Shown in pieces: positions 1 to 7,411 of a DNA stretch of 23,342 nucleotides; within the stretch, counting starts at the first letter, position 1, and each line of letters opens with the position of its first letter. The notes beneath the pieces were generated by a model. The model was given only the letters and a program-made list of their open reading frames with translations. It was not told where the DNA came from and ran no database searches. The translations under genes were made by a program, and so were the position numbers. This DNA comes from a virus. The DNA is taken from the IMG/VR virus record IMGVR_UViG_3300018423_000069, positions 1 to 23,342 of that record. One strand, 5' to 3'.

Positions 1-202
1 CACCATCAATTCAGCCATTGCCAGCCGAATTGTCCAACGGGCTGCTGTCGGCCATGCAAAATATGGAACCACAATGGACCGGAATGACCTCACGGACGTG
101 GAGTGGATGCGGCATCTGCAGGAAGAACTGATGGATGCGGTGGTGTACTTGGAGAAGTTGATCAATTTGTCGCAGGAGGAGAAGCCCACCTCGCCCCAAT
201 AA
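1..202 (+). CDS. MazG-like phage protein, 3' end only
   Basis: This is an open frame (codons in phase from base 2) that enters from the left edge and stops at TAA 200-202, leaving 66 codons. The visible peptide contains KYGTTMDRNDLTDVEW followed by LQEELMDAVVYLEKL. The pattern 'KYG..xDR.DL....W..H..EELMDA..YLEKL' is familiar from phage proteins related to MazG nucleoside-triphosphate pyrophosphohydrolases. In MazG proteins the paired Glu residues of an EExxD-type helix bind Mg2+. The family call is from memory of the motif; the true start lies outside the window. The gene is tail-to-tail with the primase gene and overlaps its 3' end by 41 bases, so opposing transcripts meet here. No start codon is present in the window. 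Confidence 0.7.
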   Translation, partial: TINSAIASRIVQRAAVGHAKYGTTMDRNDLTDVEWMRHLQEELMDAVVYLEKLINLSQEEKPTSPQ

Positions 203-2573
203 ACCGCGAAGTCTTGGAAACGCCTTCCCCTTCGATGGCGTGAACGATCTCCCCACCCTCAACCAACGTCTCCAAATATTCCTTCATCCTTGCCCGATCA
301 ATTCCTCTGAACCGATTCGTCAGTTCACTCTTCGTTCTTCCCTTCTTCCGCTGCTTACTGATGTAGTTGACGATATCATTGAGATGACTGCCACGCTCTG
401 GATTGTTATCCGAAATCGTGGGTAGCATCGCCTCAACAACCTTCTCTGAATACCGCACCAGTTCCACAGCGTAGCGCATGATCTCGCCATCCACGGTGGA
501 ACGTTCGTCAGCCGCTGCAACAATCATTGCTACTTTCCTCACTTTCCATGCACTGCGGCCCAACAGATCCCCAGAACCTTCGCGATCCTTGTTCAAGGAT
601 TCCTTCCAATCGGCAATCTCTTCTTCAAACTGCATGTAGATCTTCTCCGCATCCCCATTGCCCATCATTGATCTGGCAACTCTGGGAGAAAAAGAAGCAT
701 CCTCTGCTGTAAACGGTACTTGCCCTGCCTGCAGGCCATCCTCCAACGACAATTCTTCCCAGCGTTTTGCCAACTGCACCAACTCCTCTGGGGGAGAAGT
801 CGCCATGAACGTACCATTCAAGGGCCGGTGAACTGGCGCGGGTTCCCAGCTACGAACGTGCAGGAAGCGGTTGATGTACCCATCGGAAAGATGTTCGGTT
901 TTGAGGATGCCGATGTAGTTCTTGGGCACAGTGGTCCCATAAATCGAAAGCACTGGAAACTTGATCGACACCGAATGCTTCCCCTTGCCCTTGCCAGGTT
1001 GACCATCTGCGTAGTGCTGACCATCGTAAGTCGAGTTGATCAACCCATCCATCTTCATGATTGTTCGTGCCAACGATTGTTGGAAGGAAGAACCACTGTT
1101 GCCACCAGACAAGATCGGCTTCATCGCCTGCCCAAACTCATCCACCAGCCACACCAACCGCCCTTGCCGGTTCTCCATTGCAATCTCCAACGCTCTGGAA
1201 CCAGACATCTCTCCATCTAAAAATCGATTCCCGATCCCTGCGGCATCGGCAATGTTCCGCAACACCGTGCGTGCGTGTTCCTTCCCTGTGCCGGTTTCCG
1301 CTAGCCCTACCACATAGATCTGTGGCCGTGCGCCGGACAGCCCTTGGTACGAATGCCCCAGCAACCCTGCTGCGAATGCCAATGAGGCTCCAACATGCAA
1401 GATAGGGATCGGGCTGGATGTACTCACGTTCATCCAGCGGACTAAGTCTCCTAGCTGCCCTGGCGGGTCTAACACCAACGGTGGAGGAACGATCCCCTTT
1501 TCCTTCGTTTCCTGCTTTCGTGCCACCTCTCGCATCTCCTCAACAGAAGGCTTCCCCTCTGATTCCACTTGGGCCTTGTACCTCCGATCAAAGTCCGTGT
1601 CGGCCTGCATGATTTTCTGAGCATATCCCTCCAGTATATCCTCGCCACCCAAGAACTTGATCAATTCATCACGGTCACTCAGGTGTTCACAATGCCCATG
1701 CAGGCACTTGAACCGTTGTCCACCCCTGTCTGTGCGGAGGATGACGGTGGAGGAAGTTCCATCGGTGTTCTTGGTGTGCTGGGCACGGTTCGGACAAAGG
1801 ACATAGACACTGTCCCCATTGTCTTGAATCACCTCCCCACGGGCACGGAACAGCGCGATGAAATCAATGGTCGAGTAATCGTAGTAGACTTTTTTTTCTG
1901 TGAATAGTGGTGGAGCGGTGGCCTTGAATAGAGGCTCCTCTTCCTCCTTTTTGCCTCCGGTGAATTTGGTTTTTTCTGTTTTGGGTTTGTACGAATACTG
2001 AAGTTGAGAATCTAAAACCACTGGCAATTGATCCCAGTTCTCATAAAGCCACTGGTATTCCTCCTTCGTTTCTGGATGAATTGACGGCGGAGCCACGCAC
2101 TGGGTTCCTGTGCCTTGAACTTCTCCACCGTGGGGGTTGCCGTTGTGTCCTTGGAACACAAACTTGCCTGGGTTATCACTCAAGACATAGTGATGCCTAC
2201 CGCCGGAGCCAGTGTGAACTGTTCCACTGTTTTCCAGCCAAGCATAGCCTTTCCCTGCTTCTGTTAATGTAATATGTCGATTCCATAATTCGGAATCATC
2301 ATAATCGATGATCCGTAAGTACTGCCCATTCTTCAATGGAATCCCTGCCAGCAAGCCAACGTTGTCGTTCGGAGCAAACATCCGCAGGACTTCCTCTACG
2401 TCTACCCCTTGGTACTTTTCCGGCTTATTCCAGCCTGTGTGGTATGGGATCTTCCCCCGTAACGGGATCGGGCAAAGTCCCAACTCATGATAATGTCGGA
2501 TGGCGGCATCACGTCGGAGCCGCCACCCTTCCATGTCCTCGACAGTGGAGATGGATGGTGGCTGTGGTGACAT
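162..2573 (-). CDS. Primase-polymerase / helicase fusion (prim-pol plus DUF3987-type ATPase)
   Basis: An 803-residue replication protein. Residues 20-190 look like a bifunctional primase-polymerase domain: the acidic pair in RIIDYDD (88-93), the SGG.HHY motif (123-129), and the third motif GGEV..T..VAPPSIHP (149-167) with a following YQW. Residues 258-297 hold a possible zinc module (C260, H266, C290, H294, C295, H297). The C-terminal half is a P-loop ATPase: Walker A AETGTGKE at 425-432 and Walker B RLVWLVDEF at 472-480, with a candidate arginine finger in GYINRF (565-570). This matches the DUF3987 helicase group. A winged-helix-like tail follows. Together these suggest it lays primers and unwinds DNA at the phage origin. 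It is the last gene of the early operon; ATG 2573 lies 4 bases past the previous stop, with an AAGAGAG Shine-Dalgarno inside that gene. Confidence 0.9.
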   Translation of the reverse strand: MSPQPPSISTVEDMEGWRLRRDAAIRHYHELGLCPIPLRGKIPYHTGWNKPEKYQGVDVEEVLRMFAPNDNVGLLAGIPLKNGQYLRIIDYDDSELWNRHITLTEAGKGYAWLENSGTVHTGSGGRHHYVLSDNPGKFVFQGHNGNPHGGEVQGTGTQCVAPPSIHPETKEEYQWLYENWDQLPVVLDSQLQYSYKPKTEKTKFTGGKKEEEEPLFKATAPPLFTEKKVYYDYSTIDFIALFRARGEVIQDNGDSVYVLCPNRAQHTKNTDGTSSTVILRTDRGGQRFKCLHGHCEHLSDRDELIKFLGGEDILEGYAQKIMQADTDFDRRYKAQVESEGKPSVEEMREVARKQETKEKGIVPPPLVLDPPGQLGDLVRWMNVSTSSPIPILHVGASLAFAAGLLGHSYQGLSGARPQIYVVGLAETGTGKEHARTVLRNIADAAGIGNRFLDGEMSGSRALEIAMENRQGRLVWLVDEFGQAMKPILSGGNSGSSFQQSLARTIMKMDGLINSTYDGQHYADGQPGKGKGKHSVSIKFPVLSIYGTTVPKNYIGILKTEHLSDGYINRFLHVRSWEPAPVHRPLNGTFMATSPPEELVQLAKRWEELSLEDGLQAGQVPFTAEDASFSPRVARSMMGNGDAEKIYMQFEEEIADWKESLNKDREGSGDLLGRSAWKVRKVAMIVAAADERSTVDGEIMRYAVELVRYSEKVVEAMLPTISDNNPERGSHLNDIVNYISKQRKKGRTKSELTNRFRGIDRARMKEYLETLVEGGEIVHAIEGEGVSKTSRFIGARWASPPATN

Positions 2574-2577
2574 GGCG

Positions 2578-2877
2578 TTAGTCCATCTCTCTTAAATTTT
2601 GGAGTTTCAATCTTCGGATTGCTTCCTTCGCAACCGAACGTGGAGGTTCTTCTTGATCTTCCTGTGGAACCACCAAAGGATTTTCCTCTGGTTCTGGGAT
2701 CATGTAAACCTGTCTGACCCAGTTGAATCCAGCGACCTTTGCGACGAGTGTGAAGAATTCTTCCAACTCCTCAGAAGAACCACTGTGATTCATTGCTACA
2801 GAAAACTTTTTCCCAGTCACGTCGGTCATCGTAAATTCGTAGCTGTCATATTCAAAAATCTGATCTCCGGCTGCCAT
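2578..2877 (-). CDS. Hypothetical acidic 99-residue protein
   Basis: No family recognised. The N-terminal part (about 1-60) reads as a small alpha/beta fold: IFEYDSYEFTM, GKKFSVAM, then an amphipathic helix with ELEEFF. The tail (62-99) is rich in Glu, Pro and Gln and ends in a basic helix. There is no signal peptide or membrane segment. A GGAG ribosome site sits 8 bases before ATG 2877, in the 15-base gap after dCTP deaminase. The stop is 4 bases from the primase start, so the two genes are probably translated together. Its place between nucleotide metabolism and primase suggests a replication accessory role, which is inference only. Confidence 0.75.
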   Translation of the reverse strand: MAAGDQIFEYDSYEFTMTDVTGKKFSVAMNHSGSSEELEEFFTLVAKVAGFNWVRQVYMIPEPEENPLVVPQEDQEEPPRSVAKEAIRRLKLQNLREMD

Positions 2878-2892
2878 AACCTACTCCATGTT

Positions 2893-3513
2893 TTAGTGGT
2901 CTTTGCGGTCAAGTCCACACCAGCGACAGAGTTCGCCACTGGCACGGGTATTTATTTCAAAGCCTGGACAGAATCTGGGCTTTGGGATTTGTTTTTTACT
3001 GGCAGCATTGTCTTGTTCCAGGCGCGAGGCTGTCGCACCAGACTGCTTCTGATATTTCCCTGCGTAGGGATGGTGAGCATGTTCCTGCAACACATGATAG
3101 GAGAGTTGGCATACTCTCCAGCCTGCACGGAGCATGATATCGTTGGAAGATTGATTGTGAAGTTCCAGTGTAATTTCGCCTTCAAAGCCTGCATCGATAA
3201 ATCCTGCATTCTGGATCTGCAAGCCCATCCGGCCTATGGATGAACGTCCGTGTACATGTGCGGCATATCCATTCGGCACCGTGATGGATTCCATCGTGGT
3301 TGCCAAAACGAATCCACCTGCCGGTAACCGGAAGCGGTCGGTTTCCACCAGCGTCGTCCTGCATGGCCAGTCGAAATGTTGAAGTTTTGTCACGTCCAAT
3401 GTGCGGAATTGTTTGCCAAGCCGGAGATCCACACTGCAGGGGCCAATGTGGACATCTCCAGGCAGGTAACCCCGCCTCACCAATTCATACAGCTTGTGGT
3501 CAGGCAGGATCAT
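2893..3513 (-). CDS. dcd: dCTP deaminase
   Basis: Deaminates dCTP to dUTP, feeding dTMP synthesis; a subset of the family also hydrolyses dUTP to dUMP. The 206 residues carry the trimeric dUTPase-fold signatures: HGRSSIGRMGL (88-98, the R-S-S-x-x-R substrate loop), the NAGFIDAGFEGEITLEL segment (102-118) with the likely catalytic Glu at about 117, and the C-terminal lid YAGKYQKQSGATASR (150-164). Length is close to the usual 190 residues plus a roughly 35-residue tail holding C182, C196 and C199, a possible zinc knuckle not typical of the family. A CCGGAG ribosome site lies 7 bases before ATG 3513, within the ParB-like gene, whose stop is only 2 bases upstream. Whether it is mono- or bifunctional cannot be read from the sequence. 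Confidence 0.92.
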   Translation of the reverse strand: MILPDHKLYELVRRGYLPGDVHIGPCSVDLRLGKQFRTLDVTKLQHFDWPCRTTLVETDRFRLPAGGFVLATTMESITVPNGYAAHVHGRSSIGRMGLQIQNAGFIDAGFEGEITLELHNQSSNDIMLRAGWRVCQLSYHVLQEHAHHPYAGKYQKQSGATASRLEQDNAASKKQIPKPRFCPGFEINTRASGELCRWCGLDRKDH

Positions 3514-3515
3514 GC

Positions 3516-4481
3516 TTAGACTCCGGCCACTTGTTCGCTGGAACTGCCACAGGAGTAGTCGTAGAAACCGATATTGGGGTTGGGATAATTCGCAGCAAAT
3601 TCATGCACATCTGCCTCACCATTCCTCTTTGCCTCTGCGGCATCAAAGAATTCCTTGAACATCCCACTCATCTCCTTGAGCAAATCCTGCGCTTCCCGAT
3701 CCGACATGCGAACCACCTGAGTGTCCCGATCCAATTGCTGGAAATGCTTGAACATGTATGCCGTTTTCCAGACCCTGGCCTTCGCAGAACCCAAGTCTGC
3801 AAACATACTGCTGGGGTTACGGAGGGCTCTGAGGATCGCATGGCCCCCACGCGAAATGTATTCAAAGTCCAGCGCGGTCAACGAATTGATTTCCAGAATC
3901 ACATGTGCCGGTTCAACCCCCTTATGGATCGCTGCAATCGCAGCCACCCGGACCGACGTGGGTGAAATCGTCTTGATCGTTCGTGGCAGCATGTCGTAGA
4001 TCCTGCCGAATTCTGACTCCATCAATGCTTCCACATCTTGGTGATTGGGCTTGATCCCATTCTGGTAGTAACTGCCAAGGTAAAAGTTGAAAGCCAGCCT
4101 GACCGTTGCCGCCAATTCGTTCGTAATGTTCATCTGATCTGCAACCGATCTCTTTGCTCCACCATCCAAGACCTTATACGTCTCTGGCGAAAATCCCTCT
4201 GCCACCAGCATCTTGATGGGCTTGCCTGCCTTGATGATTGCACTCAGCCGGTGCTGGCCGTTGAGTAGCGTCCCATCGTTCGCAATGCAGATCGCGTCAT
4301 TGTTCAACCTCCAAGCACCTTCGGTCATGTCCCTCGCCAATGTCGCCACATGGTCCCTGCGGAGATTCCGGTTGGAGGTGTTCTTCTCCAACAGTTTTTC
4401 CGCATATTCTGGTGTGATGATCTTGATCTCTACTTTCTCACGTTGCGTTGAAGCAACGGCGTTCGTCCTTGCTAGTTTCAT
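3516..4481 (-). CDS. ParB/sulfiredoxin-fold phage protein
   Basis: A 321-residue protein with the ParB N-terminal (sulfiredoxin-like) fold at about 18-120. Key motifs are LLNGQHRLSAI at 72-82, corresponding to the G-x-x-R nucleotide-binding box of ParB proteins, and LDGGAKRSVADQM (105-117), typical of this phage subgroup. The rest is helical with no second domain I recognise and no partner parA nearby, so a plasmid-type partition role is unlikely. Members of the subgroup are annotated as ParB-like nucleases or regulators, but function is mostly unproven. AGGAAGAGA precedes ATG 4481 by about 7 bases. Confidence 0.8.
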   Translation of the reverse strand: MKLARTNAVASTQREKVEIKIITPEYAEKLLEKNTSNRNLRRDHVATLARDMTEGAWRLNNDAICIANDGTLLNGQHRLSAIIKAGKPIKMLVAEGFSPETYKVLDGGAKRSVADQMNITNELAATVRLAFNFYLGSYYQNGIKPNHQDVEALMESEFGRIYDMLPRTIKTISPTSVRVAAIAAIHKGVEPAHVILEINSLTALDFEYISRGGHAILRALRNPSSMFADLGSAKARVWKTAYMFKHFQQLDRDTQVVRMSDREAQDLLKEMSGMFKEFFDAAEAKRNGEADVHEFAANYPNPNIGFYDYSCGSSSEQVAGV

Positions 4482-4518
4482 GGTGTCTCTTCCTATGAAA
4501 TGACGAAAAAAATGGCTC

Positions 4519-4818
4519 CTACTTGGGAGCCACGGTTATGGCCCTTTGGGCCAGTTGCTGAAGCTGGCGCACGTTCCATTCGGTGTCCTGTGCCCAGTCA
4601 ATTTCGTAAGCTAAAAACATTTGCAGCACGTCTCTGAACAAAGGCGCACAGGCGATCAGCCTTGCGTTCGCACGATCCCTTGCTGGAGATCGTCCTACCG
4701 TTTGGCAATCGGCAATTAGTTCACCGGACTTAGTCCGAATCTTGACTCCACCGTCACGGGTGTCTACCGCCCACGGCCCTGGAGTCGAGGCAACCGCCAA
4801 TGTCTTGTCGTAGGGCAT
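4519..4818 (-). CDS. Ea22/Ead-like phage early protein
   Basis: A 99-residue protein with the two hallmarks of a widespread phage early-region family: TPGPWAVD near the start (12-19) and RANARLIACAPL at 49-60. Between them is a short beta-rich stretch (VKIRTKSGELIADC). Members are usually encoded next to replication genes; their biochemical role is unknown. The start codon overlaps the stop of the preceding gene as TAATG (4820-4816), indicating translational coupling. Confidence 0.75.
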   Translation of the reverse strand: MPYDKTLAVASTPGPWAVDTRDGGVKIRTKSGELIADCQTVGRSPARDRANARLIACAPLFRDVLQMFLAYEIDWAQDTEWNVRQLQQLAQRAITVAPK

Positions 4819-5180
4819 TACGCCATCGCCGGTTCTTCTAAGTAGGAATTCGGTAGTAGAAAACTTGCGACCTCTTGAAACGGTGGAATCACCGCATACT
4901 CAATGATCCACTTGCCCTTCGTTACCCGCAACTTCGGCGGATTGTTCAGCACCCAACTCGCCAGATCACGGAGAACCTCTGGCCGAGCATTCGGCCAGTT
5001 GAACCGACGGCGCTTTCGGATGGCCCGAACGTATCCCGTCATGTAGGTTTCCAACGGGTACTGGCTGGCTGGCCGCAAGGCATACGCAGGCATTTCCCTC
5101 AGAATGAAAAGTTCCTCGTCACGCTGGGAGTACCTCGCCTTCGGAAGAACGTTTGGACCAACGGTGAAATCATATTCCAT
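4818..5180 (-). CDS. Hypothetical protein, 120 residues
   Basis: No family recognised. I chose ATG 5180 because GGAGAGA lies 9-15 bases upstream, whereas the longer reading from GTG 5246 has no good ribosome site and runs 77 bases into the neighbouring gene. The protein starts MEYDFTVG and has a basic, Trp/Arg-rich centre (RAIRKRRRFNW) followed by ARPEVLRDLASWVLNNPP, a helix-turn-helix-like stretch that could bind nucleic acid. With this start it overlaps the upstream zinc protein by 11 bases and shares TAATG with the downstream Ea22-like gene. Confidence 0.7.
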   Translation of the reverse strand: MEYDFTVGPNVLPKARYSQRDEELFILREMPAYALRPASQYPLETYMTGYVRAIRKRRRFNWPNARPEVLRDLASWVLNNPPKLRVTKGKWIIEYAVIPPFQEVASFLLPNSYLEEPAMA

Positions 5181-5472
5181 TTGCTTTCTCTCTCCAGATT
5201 CCGCCTTCGGCCCACTGCCGCTTGCATTGTTCTTTGACTCGCTCACTCTTTAAACAACCGCAGGACTTGGATCGTCCTGACTTCAAAGTTTTGCCTTGTA
5301 CTCTCGCTCTGTAGCCACATTCGCACAGGCACCACCACTGGATGTGACCCCAATCCAAGGTGTTATCCGCACGTCGGAGAACCGTCCATCGTCCGTACTT
5401 GCGGCCACTCAAATCCTCAAACTTGTTCTCAAACGTATGCCAAGGCTTTCTGCCAGATAGTCTACTTCCCAT
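5170..5472 (-). CDS. Zinc protein of the HNH/AP2-associated phage type
   Basis: A 100-residue protein from ATG 5472. It contains DLSGRKYGRWTVL (20-32), then CLCEC (48-52), TLKSGRSKSCGCL (62-74). The layout 'DL.G..FGR.TV...C.C.CG......L..G...SCGC' is a common small phage zinc-ribbon module found alone or fused to AP2/HNH homing-endonuclease-type proteins, so DNA binding is likely. Zinc ligands would be C50 and C52 with C71 and C73. The start is uncertain: the frame is open back to GTG 5607 (145 residues), but the extra N-terminus matches nothing I know. The purine run before ATG 5472 is too close to be a good ribosome site. A TTG at 5412 is a third option. Confidence 0.65.
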   Translation of the reverse strand: MGSRLSGRKPWHTFENKFEDLSGRKYGRWTVLRRADNTLDWGHIQWWCLCECGYRARVQGKTLKSGRSKSCGCLKSERVKEQCKRQWAEGGIWREKANGI

Positions 5473-5516
5473 ACCTCGTAATGGTTGAAGTTGGGGATGG
5501 CGGCATCGTAGGGCAT
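5409..5516 (-). CDS. Possible 35-residue ORF overlapping the zinc protein
   Basis: ATG 5516 opens a 35-codon frame (MPYDAAIPNFNHYEVWEVDY...) ending at TGA 5411-5409. The residue mix looks more protein-like than the overlapping frame in the same stretch, and its stop overlaps a TTG (5412) that would start the zinc module, the same TTGA arrangement seen at two other junctions in this window. There is no clear ribosome site. It may be a real small gene or the remnant of a longer frame-shifted gene. Confidence 0.25.
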   Translation of the reverse strand: MPYDAAIPNFNHYEVWEVDYLAESLGIRLRTSLRI

Positions 5517-5666
5517 TGGCGTGCCCAGTATTGATTTCTGGTGTATGAGTTATTGACTGTTCTCTTCCAGAAATACGCACACCCCGTGGTGTGGTGACAG
5601 CCTTCACCAGTTGACCGCCATCGTAAAATCAGTGGGGCGCAGCGTAGAAGTAGATAGCTAAATACT

Positions 5667-5876
5667 TCATTTTGCTTCGGGTGCCGACTCCCAATAATCC
5701 TTCCTGTTCCTAGCAGAAAGTTCGCGTGGAGTTGTCTTGCACATAGGATTGTGTCGGAGAGCCCAACAACTGCTTCTCCGAAAAGTCAGTCCGGTTACGC
5801 CCCATTCGGGATCGATGGAGAAATTCGCAGACAGCTTGGGTTGTATGCGGAAACCCTTATTGCTTTGGTGCGCCAT
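5667..5876 (-). CDS. Hypothetical protein, 69 residues
   Basis: An early-operon frame with no recognised family. It is basic and starts MAHQSNKGFRIQPK; the C-terminal half includes CWALRHNPMCKTTPRELSAR, with two Cys flanking a basic segment. No clear ribosome site precedes ATG 5876, and the 70 bases back to the DUF1064-like stop hold nothing else I can name. Its stop overlaps an ATG at 5670 (ATGA) that opens only 13 codons before TGA, which argues that the downstream partner is broken. An antisense frame here is also open, so confidence is limited. Confidence 0.4.
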   Translation of the reverse strand: MAHQSNKGFRIQPKLSANFSIDPEWGVTGLTFRRSSCWALRHNPMCKTTPRELSARNRKDYWESAPEAK

Positions 5877-5946
5877 GAAAACTTGGAGTCATTTTTTAGG
5901 GAGGAGACTCCGCGCCCTTGGCCTGCGATTCCCCCTTCGTTGAACA

Positions 5947-6270
5947 TTAGGCGACTTCTTCAATCTGCCAGCCGCCACGAGATTTGGTCACCAGAAAAAA
6001 TCTAGCCCAACGATGTGCGAATGCTGCTGTTCGGAGCCGGACCATACCGGCTTCCCGACGCTGCCCTTTGACTTCGTGGAACTGGATCTCTTCTGGGGTG
6101 ATTACCAAGAAATCTGGCGTGTAGACACCCTTGTCCGCGATGCGGAGTCGGACTGCCTCATACGCCCAATTCTGAATCGAACCCGCTTGTTTCTGTGCCT
6201 TCAGATGCTCCGAATACTGCTCCTCCCAGGAACTCCGGTAACCCAAAGGTCGATGAGCCGGTTTCGCCAT
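5947..6270 (-). CDS. PD-(D/E)XK endonuclease, DUF1064-like
   Basis: From ATG 6270 this gives 107 residues. The core is a compact nuclease fold: YRSSWEEQYSEHLKAQKQAG helix (11-30) with an acidic residue at 16-17, YTPDFLV (50-56) supplying Asp53, and FHEVKG (64-69) supplying the E-x-K pair Glu66/Lys68. This order (E, PDF, E.KG, then a helix and RFFLV strand) matches DUF1064-type phage endonucleases, some of which may act like Holliday-junction resolvases. The frame is open upstream to 6516, but homologous residues begin at MAKPAHRPLGYR. It overlaps the end of the zinc-protein gene by 113 bases in another frame, which is large for a phage overlap. Confidence 0.75.
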   Translation of the reverse strand: MAKPAHRPLGYRSSWEEQYSEHLKAQKQAGSIQNWAYEAVRLRIADKGVYTPDFLVITPEEIQFHEVKGQRREAGMVRLRTAAFAHRWARFFLVTKSRGGWQIEEVA

Positions 6271-6853
6271 ACCTACTGAATGAGAAAGATGATTGATTGA
6301 TGGTAGAGCAACTCTCCGCTGCCGAGGCCGGAAGGACTTGGACCTTCCCGCCTTTGGAAAGGAAACGATCAATTTCCTCCTTGAAATTCGTCTCGCCTGT
6401 GATCTGATCTGCCTCCTGCAGTCGTTCGCAAAACCGCTCACGGGAACGGATGTCTGCCAGATGAAGCCGATTGATGAGTTGCTGGTGCGATTCTCCAACG
6501 GTAGTTGGTGATTCAACTCTACGTTTCCTTGCTTCGATCTGCGTAACTCTGGTGATCTTCCGTTCGATACACTTTGGACAACGCTTCTGGCTCACTTTGG
6601 TTCGCATGAACTTTGTGCCACAGAAAAGACAAAGCCTTGGCTTCTTCAAGGTCTGCAGGCGTACCATCTGCCGCTCCAGCCTGCGGTTCTCCATCTGCCG
6701 CTGCGACTGCCGTTTGTAACGGCACTCCTGCGAACAAGTCACCTTCGTTCGGTTCGCGTTGAGCCAGAACGATTTCCCGCAGACCACGCAGGTACGCTCC
6801 TCCGTGTACGCCTTGTTGGAGCGGTGCGATTGGCGGATTTGATGATCTTTCAA
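6158..6853 (-). CDS. Two-module zinc-finger phage protein
   Basis: A 231-residue protein with two four-cysteine zinc modules: C22/C25/C40/C44 (CVVCGKSF...CSQEC) and C75/C78/C92/C95 (CLFCGTKF...CPKC). A basic helix rich in Arg/Gln separates them, and a long helical part follows. FLSKGGKVQVLP (about 168-179) is a motif seen in many phage DNA-binding proteins. Likely a nucleic-acid-binding regulator or recombination accessory; the exact role is unknown. The only sensible start is TTG 6853, which overlaps the previous stop as TTGA and has AGGA about 12 bases upstream. The last 37 codons overlap the nuclease gene and lose protein character, so the ending is less certain. Confidence 0.7.
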   Translation of the reverse strand: MKDHQIRQSHRSNKAYTEERTCVVCGKSFWLNANRTKVTCSQECRYKRQSQRQMENRRLERQMVRLQTLKKPRLCLFCGTKFMRTKVSQKRCPKCIERKITRVTQIEARKRRVESPTTVGESHQQLINRLHLADIRSRERFCERLQEADQITGETNFKEEIDRFLSKGGKVQVLPASAAESCSTINQSSFSFSRYGETGSSTFGLPEFLGGAVFGASEGTETSGFDSELGV

Positions 6854-7404
6854 AACGGCACGTCCTGCTCTTCATAGTTGCTTTGATCCGATTCCTCTGC
6901 GTCTGCGTTCGGATCTTTTTTGGGTGGAGATTCCTCTTCCTTGAAAGGAATGCTATCGGCGTGGATCTCGTCAGGGGTGATCCACCTATCAATGTTTACC
7001 CAATTGCCTTTGTGGACCACTTGGGCGTAGGCGGACATTCCGACCAAATCCTCCAGCGCAGAGATCTGCTTCACGCCTGCGGCATGGAGAAACGCACCTA
7101 CGAACTTCTTCGTTCGGCCTACCTTCGATTCCTTGTCCGTTGTGATCTGGGTCATCGGATCGTACACATCCTTGAGGATGCCAGCCCGGTCAGGGTAGTT
7201 GTCCGCTTCAAAGACAATGAGCAACTTGCGATCACCATCCCTGTCGGTGAAGTTTGTTCCATCCTTCTTGCCTTCCAGCACCCTTGCACACGTCAACAAA
7301 TGGCGACCTGGAGAGAGACGTGGCTTTTCTGAATAGCTGCCACCACTATTGGTGGACGGCTCCATCGCTACGAACATGACATCGTCATCGAATTCCATCT
7401 TCAT
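6850..7404 (-). CDS. Single-stranded DNA-binding protein, DUF669-like
   Basis: A 184-residue protein that should coat ssDNA during phage replication and recombination. An OB-like beta domain spans about 25-150 (HLLTCARVLEGKKDG, KLLIVFEAD, LVGMSAYAQVVHKGNWVNIDRW), followed by a disordered acidic tail that ends EEQDVPF (178-184). This tip closely resembles the acidic '...DDDIPF' end that bacterial SSB proteins use to recruit partners. DUF669-type proteins are commonly encoded next to Sak4/AAA_24 ATPases, as here. AAAGGT precedes ATG 7404; the gap to the ATPase stop is 7 bases. Confidence 0.75.
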   Translation of the reverse strand: MKMEFDDDVMFVAMEPSTNSGGSYSEKPRLSPGRHLLTCARVLEGKKDGTNFTDRDGDRKLLIVFEADNYPDRAGILKDVYDPMTQITTDKESKVGRTKKFVGAFLHAAGVKQISALEDLVGMSAYAQVVHKGNWVNIDRWITPDEIHADSIPFKEEESPPKKDPNADAEESDQSNYEEQDVPF

Positions 7405-7411
7405 TTGACCT

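Noticed and set aside
2599-3243. Long plus-strand open frame (214 codons) opposite dCTP deaminase
   Set aside because: It is antisense to an unmistakable dcd gene, shows no family motif and has no ribosome site in keeping with neighbours; a shadow frame.
3300-3965. Plus-strand open frame of 221 codons
   Set aside because: Antisense to the dcd and ParB-like genes, both with clear motifs; Cys/His-rich composition is that of a shadow.
3516-4481. Plasmid-type partition system
   Set aside because: No ParA-type ATPase and no parS-like repeats; the ParB-like motif set is that of phage early proteins.
5629-5670. TGA read as tryptophan (alternative code) at 5629-5631
   Set aside because: Many clear genes here end in TGA, and their tryptophans use TGG, so recoding of the whole genome is excluded.
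5661-6005. Plus-strand frame open for about 115 codons with a protein-like stretch (GIDGEIRRQLGLYAETLIAL)
   Set aside because: It runs against a continuous leftward operon and into the catalytic end of the DUF1064-like gene, and has only a GTG start. Kept out, though the minus-strand gene opposite is itself weak.
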